Below are positions 35,195-44,500 of a stretch of 64,000 nucleotides of DNA, in pieces (position 1 is the stretch's first letter; the number at the start of each line of letters is the position of its first letter). Under the pieces are notes generated by a model. It saw nothing but the letters and a program-made list of their open reading frames with translations. It was not told the DNA's origin and did not search any database. Position numbers and translations under genes: made by a program. Source of the stretch: Glandiceps talaboti (lineage: Eukaryota > Hemichordata > Enteropneusta > Spengelidae); NCBI RefSeq assembly GCF_964340395.1, contig NC_135551.1, positions 12,895,503-12,959,502 of the forward strand, in the 5' to 3' direction.

Positions 35195-36043
35195 TCATTT
35201 TTTCTTCGCAAAGCAAAGCCTTGTCAGCTGAAAGGGCAATTTGTCCATTTCTGATCCATATACACTTTTTAGAATTTCAGCATTACCTAAATTAAAAAAG
35301 CCATAAGGTTGTTCATCGGCCTCTGGTATTTCTAATGTTAACTTCGCACCTATGGAAGTAATAAAACCAAATTTACGGTATGCTGGATCCGTGTAACCAT
35401 AGCCCAAATCGCCATATTCTTTCTGTATGACCCATGCAACAGGTTTCTTGTTTTCATCAAATACTGCCAGGTGTTTGTAGCGTTCAAGAGTTTTGGCAAA
35501 CTTTGGTGTATATGGGTGTGTGTTTTGTTCTTCTAGTAGTTGCACATGTTCACTAGATAGTGGTCCGACTGTAAATCCTTTTGGTAGTGGTTTTGCAGAA
35601 AGAAGCCTTTTATACTCCTTCTGTCGTTCAATGAGAAATGCTTTGTACTGTAGCTCGTATATTTGTTCATAATTCATTTGATCACACACCACTTCCTTGA
35701 TATTGTCTACTAAACAGGTAGGAACAAGATCAAATCCTGTGTAGTCTTCTCTCAAGTCCACAACTCCATCTTGCTTCAGTAAAGTTGTAAGACTACCACC
35801 ATCAGTAGAGTAGGCAAAGTATGTTGTGTTGTAGGGAGGTTTGTAGAAGTTGTTGGCTTTACAGACCACGCTTTTACAAAATTGTAATTGTTCATTATCT
35901 GTGTAGATGTTGAGATGTGGCCAAGTATTATTGGTTTGATGACTATTCTTTATCAGGAAGTACACAGGGTTACAATATGGCCGCCATCTTTGTATGTAGT
36001 TCAGTAAGCCAGGTATTTTCTTTGAGGTCACCGAATAAGCCAT
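35195..36043 (-). CDS. GLYAT-like GNAT acyltransferase, copy I (5' end of unit missing)
   Basis: A complete 282-residue ORF combining a B/G-like N-terminus with ENKKPVAWVIQKEYGDLGYG and a third loop variant, DPAYRKFGFITSIGAKLTLE, followed by the A-like QPYGFFNLG and SEMDKLP. The splice acceptor before the ATG is kept. Homology to the other units ends at about 36,117 inside the intron, so the usual 5'UTR exon and TATA box are absent. Expression would need a new upstream exon or promoter; otherwise it may be silent despite an intact frame. Confidence 0.8.
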   Translation of the reverse strand: MAYSVTSKKIPGLLNYIQRWRPYCNPVYFLIKNSHQTNNTWPHLNIYTDNEQLQFCKSVVCKANNFYKPPYNTTYFAYSTDGGSLTTLLKQDGVVDLREDYTGFDLVPTCLVDNIKEVVCDQMNYEQIYELQYKAFLIERQKEYKRLLSAKPLPKGFTVGPLSSEHVQLLEEQNTHPYTPKFAKTLERYKHLAVFDENKKPVAWVIQKEYGDLGYGYTDPAYRKFGFITSIGAKLTLEIPEADEQPYGFFNLGNAEILKSVYGSEMDKLPFQLTRLCFAKKK

Positions 36044-36117
36044 GAACCCTGTAAGTATAAATTATGTGTTTGTAATCTAGAGATGAGAGGTAGGCGAAAA
36101 ATGGACTAAATCTATTC

Positions 36118-37265
36118 TCCTGAAATTTATTTATTTCACCACAGACACCAATAACGGTCCCGGTATTTTTTGAATATCGTAAATACAATAACATCATAAT
36201 TTTGTATTACGATCATCCTAGACTAGAATATCACAGTCCTGGAATGTAATATTAGTTCACAAGTGTCTGTGGTACAAATGTAGGGAGTGTTTGTCCATCT
36301 GTCAGCACCTGGTAAAAACTTATTGATGTGTTGAATATTCATTGTTCAGGTCAACAACTCTTCAAAAAGAAGTATGACAAAAACGCAAGTATATTTAGAC
36401 TGTGAGATACGTCATGTCATTACGCCCTCACTGGCCTCCTCTTGTGGGAGGGGTTGACCAATGTGTGAGGGTGTCCTATCTGGGCATACCTTACAGACTA
36501 AAGTATATTCTGTTGATAAGAATTTTCAAAAGAAATACTTGCTAGATAAAATGCAATTTTATGCTTCCTAAAAGATGTAAATGTTACACAAATACCGAAA
36601 CAGCAGGTACGGTAAATCTAAGGATTTCACAATGCATTGTATAAGCAATGACAGTCGAAGTCAGCATGTCGCTTTGCAAATCCTTGACGGGAATCCGAAA
36701 TGCATTCTGTGCACAGCTAGGACGGATTCACACCTTGTAACTTACTAAGTGTTTGCAGACCAGCAGATAGAGGCACAGTTTGGTTCAGGTATTAAAGAAC
36801 AGCAAACAATGTTCTTAACTACAAGGGTATGTGTCAATGCATGTTCTCAATCATCCAGGTATGAAGTTCAAAAGAACAGCAAGTCAAGTAGGATAGATTA
36901 TAAACATTACTTTGTTACAAGAGTATACATTCAAACCCAGATATTCATGTCTGTTTACTTCTTACATAGTGTATTTAATAGATGTTTCTGAGAGAGAGAA
37001 AAAGGTTTATGTTGTGTGAGCCGTACCTCTTTTAGAATCTTATATGACACAAAAGAGTCTCTGTTATTCTCACATACAGATTGCTCTGCTCTTGTTGGTT
37101 CAGCAAACAGCAGCTAACAAAGTTCTGAACAATGTTACAGTTAGCATTCAAAACAGCAGTATGTTGTAACTATACACGTCAATCTGGAAATTCGCCATTT
37201 TGCTGACATTTGACTCTGGTTTTACTTCAGTTGATCTATAGACATGTAAATTTAGGTCATTAGGT
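36118..37265. other. array-flanking non-coding DNA
   Basis: No gene seen. About 36,420-36,475 (CGCCCTCACTGG ... GTGTGAGGGTGTCC) is an inverted relative of 55,055-55,115. About 36,839-36,905 is a short derivative of the foldback repeat at 1,433. Confidence 0.4.
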
Positions 37266-37449
37266 TATAGTTAGTTGGTTAGTTAGTTAGTTGCACACTC
37301 CACTAGAGAGCTTCACCACATTCTTGCACAACTTCTCCGGGCCATTGCCCACGATCTCCTGATAGTTTCTCTGCAGTTAGCAATGCTAGTCCAGTGCCTG
37401 TCTTAATTTGGTCGTACCAACGTTTAGGGGATGGCCAAACATCATTAGG
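37266..37449 (-). mobile_element. LINE 3' end (reverse-transcriptase ORF C-terminus)
   Basis: The minus strand encodes a 48-residue C-terminal peptide with KRWYDQIKTGTGL and AEKLSGDRGQWPGEVVQECG before a stop at 37,303-37,305. The K-R-W-x-D-x-I-K...A-x-x-x-x-x-D-R-x-x-W pattern is typical of the end of non-LTR retrotransposon ORF2 proteins. It is followed by a (CTAA)n-like tail at 37,266-37,295, as expected of a LINE 3' end. Everything upstream is missing, the usual 5' truncation. Confidence 0.7.
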
Positions 37450-38030
37450 TTATTATAATTATCATTATTATTATTTTATATAATTATGTAAATTTAGGTC
37501 AATTTGATAGCTAAATTATGAGTACTTATACCCAATAGCTGTCAAAAATGTTGACACAGTGTTTGACATGTACAGGTTTAGCAATCCTCTACTGGAGTAA
37601 ATATTTAACAGTTTTAAAGTTTGTGCAGTGAGTGATAACCAACTCCTTGCTGCTTCAAGTCTTATCAGTAGTGGATAGGGTACAAAAAACAGGGATTTAG
37701 AAAGTAGGAATTGGTTTAATTTGTAGTTCAAGTAAAACTATACACCCTTAAATTTTTGTGTAGGGTGGAGCATGCATGGTGATAGAACCACCATATTTGT
37801 GGTGTAAAAATCAACCATTTGTACAGTCACTCAAGAATCAAAAAGACAGACACTCAATCCTCTTTCTACCAGGGGTATTTGTTTTGTACACTGCAGAAAA
37901 CTACTACACTAACTTTATATCTATATGTTATAAGCGCATAGGATTAAAGCATTCACATTGCAATCTCTATCTTACCAGTCCCTCAATTATACAGTTTAGT
38001 TGACTGATCGAGGCACAGTCGTTGTTGAAA
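37450..38030. other. non-coding stretch
   Basis: AT-rich sequence with ATT-rich low complexity near 37,450-37,490. No exon or RNA gene recognised. Confidence 0.4.
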
Positions 38031-38034
38031 TCTC

Positions 38035-38390
38035 GCCCAGGGACTCTAGCAATTCAGAAACAAATGGCAGATGGGGCTTTAACCTGCAACCTGTAGATTC
38101 CAAGCCGACCACTCTAACCATTCACCCATCATGACTCCATTACTAGCAGTGTACAGATTACAAGTCGGCCACTCTAACCATTTAGCTATCATGACTCCAC
38201 AACTAGCAGTGTACAGATTACAAGTCGGCCACTCTAACCAAATTAGCTATCATGACTCCACAACTAGCAGTGTACAGATTACAAGTCAGCCACTCTAACC
38301 ATTCACCCATCATGACTCCACAACGAGCAGTGTACAGATTCCAAGCTTGCCACTCTAACCATTCAGCTATCATGCCTCCACTGGTTTCTG
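38035..38390 (-). repeat. tandemly amplified tRNA-like SINE head, ~60 bp x 5
   Basis: Five copies of a ~60 bp unit (CCACTCTAACCATT..CTATCATGACTCCA..ACTAGCAGTGTACAGATT). Read on the minus strand the leftmost copy gives GGTGAATGGTTAGAGTGGTC followed by GGTTGCAGGTTAAAGCCCC, resembling the A and B boxes of a tRNA-derived SINE. Only the A-box part was amplified. It is not a functional tRNA. Confidence 0.6.
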
Positions 38391-38394
38391 AAGA

Positions 38395-39010
38395 CTTGTC
38401 TGTGAATCACTCATAAGCATAATATTAAAAACACATAGAAATTAGAAATGACTAAATAAAACCATTATCACACAATGTAGATATAGACAATCCATAAAAT
38501 GTTAACAGCTACTGATATCAACGGTTTACAATCTGTTGGAAGTGATAACAAAAGTGACTCGAAATTGAGAAAAAATTATAATCTGGGGCTGATAAACATT
38601 TAATAGACTTTACGAGTATTAGTTTGTTGTCCGTCAAAGGCCACAAAATTTGATCACAATTTTGATATCTTTAATACTTCAGAAGTGATTAAGGTTTTAT
38701 GTCTTTACAGATATAAAATATCATACATCAAAGGTATGGCAAGGAAATATTAAAAGTTTAATATCTTCCCATGATGGTGATAATAATTTTTTAATTTCTT
38801 TTTTATCTGTTTTTCGGAAGATGAAAGTGAGTTGTAAGGTCAATGATCCAGACTCTATATTTTCAGACATGAAATTATCTTTTAAGAACTGAGATTTTAT
38901 TTCTATATTGTAAAATCTTGTCTCTCTTATATATGTACATATATTTGCATAAATTTACATTCATTAGCTGGTTATTTCTATGGTATTCATATTTTTCTGA
39001 GGAAAACATA
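38395..39010. other. non-coding stretch
   Basis: AT-rich DNA with no exon-like frame; nothing recognised. Confidence 0.4.
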
Positions 39011-39014
39011 CAAT

Positions 39015-39440
39015 ACAATACATACATACATACATACATACATACATACCGGTACATACATACATACATACATACATACATGCATACATACATACATACA
39101 TACATACATACATACCGGTACATACATACATACATACATACATACATGCATACATACATACATACATACATACATACATACATACATGCATACATACCGG
39201 TACATACATACATACATACATACATACATACATACATGCATGCATGCATGCATACATACATACATACATACATACATACATACCGGTACATACATACATA
39301 CATACATACATACATACACAATATACATGCATACATACATACATACATACATACATACATACATACATGTACATGCATACATACATACATACATACATAC
39401 AGACAGACAGACAGACACACACACACACACACACACAGAA
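39015..39440. repeat. (CATA)n microsatellite with CCGGTA interruptions
   Basis: About 390 bp of CATA tetranucleotides, broken at intervals by CATACCGGTACATA and CATG segments, then (CAGA)n and (CA)n. It is open in several frames on both strands (repetitive HTYI- and MYVC-type peptides), which is a property of the repeat and not evidence of coding. Confidence 0.98.
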
Positions 39441-39444
39441 ACAC

Positions 39445-40795
39445 AGGTGCATACATACAAACACACGTACATGCACATACACACACATGCACACTTCATG
39501 CAAATACATACATATACATATTAACATCATAGTTATTAAAATTTCTACTCACAGTCAATACATTTCTTGGAAGCAAATCCCAAATTTTCACTGATGTCTT
39601 ATCAGATGACAATGCTGACAAAGACATTCAGTGAAAATTGATTCACCTCAAAGAAATTTTTTAACTCTGTGAGGAGAAATTTTCATTGCTATTAAGTATG
39701 AACTCAGAGTCCTTGAACATTCATTCTCACATATTAACACACAGAAAGAGACACACACAAATATATAAAACACATATTACACATAGACACATGGACTAAA
39801 TTATTAGTACCTTCAGATACACTATCATTGAAATAGTTTCAAAAAATTTGAATCTGAATTTCCAAAATTTGCAATCAAAATTGAAAGAAGAAAAACAAAA
39901 TATGATTTTTACTTCTAAGTATTAAAAGAATAGTAAGTGCAATATGCCCTTGGCATTCGATGTTTACCCTTGGAGCTATTAGACTTAATGTAGGAATTGA
40001 GTACACCTTTTATTTGGACCCCTTGTAAATCTTACACTTATGATATGTACCAGATACACTATAAGTTTGGTAAGCCTTGCTATAGGGAATATACATTTTC
40101 ACTTGTAAATGAATGTAGGGTAGATGTATCATAACCTATCACATTTCAGGTGTAATCTTCACAACAATACATGTACTTGTAGCTAAGCATAATAAGACAG
40201 ATCTCTGACTGATTTTCCCTGACTATAAAGACACGGATGTAGACACACAGTGTACCAGAGTACATTACCACTATTTGTATACAGGGTGTCCTCCAAACAG
40301 TAATTATAGCAATGAGATATGGCCTGTCTATACAAAGGAAAGGTTCATACGTACTACATCTGAAATGTCAGGATTAATAGCCTTTCCTTGCTTTCTGGGA
40401 TAATGGAAAACCTGTACCAGTAAATTAGCATCGCGGAACTCGGGTCATTTCTGTAAAGGAAATACCGTAGTATGTAATGACAGTCAGAATGTCGTGTTGT
40501 GAGATGAAATGTTTGCTCACATTTGAAGCTTATATAACTGTTTATTTTGAAATTGATAGTTGGAGATTTTTTGGTAGTGTTCAGTTTTAGTGAAGTCATT
40601 TTTTCATCAGGTATTGATATATTAATTAAAGTCACTATGAAAGATGATTTTTTTTTTGTGTCACAAAGCAATAAAATTTACGTCAAAAAAGCTGTTCTTG
40701 TATGATGTTCTTATACTGTAAGTCTAAAGATAAGATTATGAAAAGTAAATGTATCATATATAATGAGTTGTTAGCCAAATGAAATTTTTTGAAAT
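39445..40795. other. non-coding stretch upstream of the arrestin exons
   Basis: No exon recognised. I looked here for the missing first arrestin exon (an N-terminal beta-strand frame ending at a GT donor) and did not find one. Confidence 0.4.
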
Positions 40796-40798
40796 GTC

Positions 40799-41405
40799 GT
40801 GTAGAGTTCTGATTTGTTAGCTGTTGCCTATTTTACCAGGTGTGTGAGTTCATTTCATTGGTAAATCTGACATTGAGTTCTGATTTGTTAGCTGTTGTCT
40901 ATTTTACCAGGTGTGAGTTCATTTCATTGGTAAATCTGTCATTGAGTTCTGATTTGTTAGCTGTTGTCTATTTTACCAGGTGTGTGAGTTCATTTCATTG
41001 GTAAATCTGACATTGAGTTCTGATTTGTTAGCTGTTGCCTATTTCACCAGGTGTGTGAGTTCATTTCATTGGTAAATCTGACATTGAGTTCTGATTTGTT
41101 AGCTGTTGTCTATTTTACCAGGTGTGAGTTCATTTCATTGGTAAATCTCACATTGAGTTCTGATTTGTTAGCTGTTGCCTATTTGACCAGGTGTGAGAGT
41201 TCATTTCATTGGTAAATCTCACATTGAGTTCTGATTTGTTAGCTGTTGCCTATTTCACCAGGTGTGAGAGTTCATTTCATTGGTAAATCTCACATTGAGT
41301 TCTGATTTGTTAGCTGTTGTCTATTTTACCAGGTGTGAGAGTTCATTTCATTGGTAAATCTCAACTAGAGTTCTGATTTGTTTATTAATTTGTTTACTTC
41401 ACCAG
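40799..41405 (+). repeat. minisatellite (69-71 bp x 8) built from an exon's 3' splice site
   Basis: Eight head-to-tail units (TTGAGTTCTGATTTGTTAGC, TGTTG.CTATTTTACCAG, GTGTGAG, TTCATTTCATTGGTAAATCT) lead directly into the genuine arrestin exon, whose acceptor and first ~35 bp are the ninth copy. Acceptor-like CCAG/GTGTG junctions end at 40,839, 40,910, 40,979, 41,050, 41,121, 41,190, 41,261 and 41,332; the true one is at 41,405. The three copies nearest the exon keep the arrestin frame for 13 codons before a stop. Confidence 0.92.
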
Positions 41406-41525
41406 GTGTGAGACTTCATTTCGTTGGTAAATCTCACGTAGAGTGGGATGAGGGTGTTGATGAAGACAAAAAGTACAGAGCTGAAAGTTTGTATTTTGAA
41501 GATAAATCTACACTATGGGGTAAAG
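41406..41525 (+). CDS. arrestin gene, first visible exon
   Basis: 120 bp, entering at codon position 2 and leaving after position 1. It encodes VRLHFVGKSHVEW followed by an acidic loop and YFEDKSTLWGK, the RG(V/I)xVxFxGxAxVxW strand region of the arrestin N domain. Acceptor CACCAG, donor AAAG/GTAAGA. The preceding 600 bp is the splice-site minisatellite. Confidence 0.85.
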
Positions 41526-44500
41526 GTAAGAAATAGCTACTAGCTAGCATTTAGTATGAAATTTTATATTTTAGCGCCAATGGGCACTGCCTGGAAGGGG
41601 GGGGGGGGGTGCTTAAATATTGGGTTCCGTACTTCCGTCCATCCATCTGTGCTTGTGTTCTCCTCATATCTCTGGCATGCACTGATTGACTTCAACCAAG
41701 CCTGGCACAATAGTAACATACATGTATTATTGTCACTTTGTTTTACAACCAAATCAAATATGGCAACCTTATTTGTTATCAAATTTCACAATATGCATCA
41801 TAACATCATGGCTGTATAATACCGGTACGTAGTGACTTCATTCAAGTGCCTACACCCATATTATCAAATATGAGTTTTTTATTTTAAGACCTTGACATTT
41901 GACCTTGAAAGTCTCCGTCAAGGTCAAATAGCCCAATTTTTAGACACTTTCTAGCTTTTTGCATTTTTTTGAGTTACAAACATGTCAGGCCTTGGTATAT
42001 ATTGTTTCACATTGTTTTACAAGTAGGTTATTTGGTAATCCCCAGCATGCACTGCGAGTTGGGATTTGGTTTCCCCAGCATGCACTGCGACTTGGGATTT
42101 GGTTTCCCCAGCATGCACTGCGAGTTGGGATTTGGTTTCCCCAGCATGCACTGCGAGTTGGGATTTGGTTTCCCCAGACTCTTGCTTTGGGTGGACTTGT
42201 AGGCAGAGTCCCCAGTGGCAATAATCTCATGAGTAACTGAGACTGTGTAAAAGTAAGCTGTCAAGTCTGACACTGACCTTTGACCTTCCTGTCAAGGTCA
42301 AGTAACAGTTGTATGTATTGGTACACCTTTTAGTGACACTGTCAATACAGTACCTTAAACAAGTGTGAATACATACACTTACTCCGTGCCCAATGTCATA
42401 ATATTATCACATTATAGTGAAAAAGTCTCTTTATTTGCTGTAGGAAATAATCCATCTATCAACACTCAACCGAATCAACACTAGCAAACAGCTGACTCAA
42501 TGAGTGTTCACACACTGTATGTGTATCTATTACCACTTTTAATGTTTAGTGTAGCATTAGTTACACTCAACAGAATCAGACAGATTTCAAGCGATGGTGG
42601 AATTTACACTGCACTCGTGTCTATAGCAACTGAGTAGTTGTTGAAATTTTGTGATGGAATATTTCGATGTTTGATGATGGGTGTCACGTCAAACAAATCA
42701 GGAAGATGTGCATTGATGGCAAGATTTACACTGCACTCCCATCTAGTGAAAAAACATTGACGTAGAAATTTTTGTGGAATATTTTAACACTCAACATGTT
42801 ACATCAAATAAAAACCCTGAGTGACTTCAAATGACGGTAACATTTACACTACACTCGAATCTCATATAAAAAAAAATACTTTTGTTGAAATTTCTTGAGA
42901 TATTTTCACACTCGGTGTGCTATTTTGAGCAAAATCTGAATGACTTGTAGTGGTGGTTAAATTTACACTACACTCAAATCTCATACAAAAAATTCTTTGG
43001 TAGAAAGTTCTTGAGATGGTTTTGATGCTTAATGTGTTTTCTTAATAGTTATTTTTAAGCAGAATCTCGGAATGAATTTAAATGATTGTGAAATGATGTA
43101 CAGTCTCCTCTTATGCCTTAGAATAGAACATGCCGTGTAGAAATGTTGTTGTATATCTTGACACTCCATTCTCGCAAACCAGAGCTGTTATTTCTTATTA
43201 CGTGACACTGCGAAATAACCTCTCAGTGGTGCGTCTTGGGCAGTGCCGTAAAAGAGGCTGTCACAGTGGTATACGATGACGTGACACTCTTACATGTGCT
43301 GTATTTATTGAAAGGGACACGATGGGCCTATTTTGACACACCATTTTCATCTAAATTTCAAATACTTGTGTAAAATTCAACTAGTGTAACTTAATTTTTG
43401 CCATGAAAAAGAGTATGAAACATCCATATAGCATTGCTAAGTTTATTGTGCATATTTTGTACAATTCTGATTTTGGTGGCACATTTTATTAGTACCGGTA
43501 CACCCCAAAAAGTACCAGAGTCATTTATTGGGTTTGTCTAACTGCTATTGTCACAGATGTCATGGTTACAAGTGAGGACTTAATGAAAAGCAATAGTATA
43601 AAATCATGTGATCGTATAATTCCAAAATCTCCCAGAAAAAATATTGAGATCTGGACCATACCATTTTAATCAACTGTCATATTGGGGGGGGGGGGGGGGT
43701 GCATGGGGTTGGTCAGATTTATTTGTTTACTTGCAAATACTGATCTATGCTACATGTGTATTATCGTGGAGGGGATATATCATTGCATAGTACTGCTACA
43801 ATATTCACGAACATGTGCTTTCTGTGTAGTGATTTTGACTGATTTTACTCCAAGAAGATTACCTTGTACCAAAAATACACCTTTTTACAATGTAAATATT
43901 GGTAAATTCATGAGTGCTGTATCAAACTCCTAAAACAGACTAAGTCTTGTATTATATTTCCAGAGAGAACTAACAGTGAAGGTGAAGATCCCGAATTAAC
44001 AGCCGGAGAACATGCTTTCCCTTTCAAAGTTCAACTTCCCTCAGAAGGTCTGCCATGTTCCTTTGAAGGCTCTCCCTATGGATATATCCGGTACTATATC
44101 AAGGCATACATTGATATTCCCTGGAAGTTTGATCCAGCTACAAAGAGAGCTTTTACAGTTTCAGGAATTCCTCGGGATCTGAATGATCTTCCCGATATTC
44201 ATGTATGTTGGTTTTTCCTGTAATTATCATATCCTGAGTTCATTTTGACTTTTTATGTTCTTGATAGTTACATTAAATCGTGTAATTTCTCTGTCATATA
44301 GAAATTATCAAAAATATGATTTGATAAGGCAGTAAAAAAAATTGTGTGTTTCCAATGCAATAACCCTACCTACCCTAGTTTAAGCTGTCAAATATGAAAC
44401 AACATTGTCCAAGTCTGTGTTTGTAACTCAATACATTGCAAAAAGCTAAAAATTGTGTAAAATGTTTGTCTTTGTACATACAATAATAAACATTTCACAT

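Larger units (their letters stand above)
14845..36117 (-). repeat. tandem gene array of ~2.4 kb GLYAT-like units
   Basis: The anchor TTCAAGCTTGGCCTTACTTC begins each unit near 14,900, 17,365, 19,701, 22,138, 24,586, 26,153, 28,584, 30,929 and 33,368, giving a usual period of 2.34-2.45 kb. Homology starts about 14,845 and stops abruptly near 36,117, inside the intron of the last unit. Each unit, read on the minus strand, holds a promoter region, a 5'UTR exon, a short intron, a single coding exon and a 3' region with a conserved AATAAA. The unit at 24.6-26.15 kb is short because its coding exon is deleted. The last unit is long because ~1 kb is inserted at 33.59-34.58 kb. Units are not simply related: flanks and coding parts of different units are shuffled, implying gene conversion or unequal exchange. 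Confidence 0.95.

Noticed and set aside
38875-39594. Long open frames on both strands over the CATA tract
   Set aside because: A tetranucleotide repeat without stops gives open frames in many phases. The peptides are pure repeat and have no start or splice context.
41959-42273. Repeat-peptide frames over the 33 bp minisatellite
   Set aside because: Open on both strands because the unit length is a multiple of three. The region is intronic to the arrestin gene with no splice signals bounding it.
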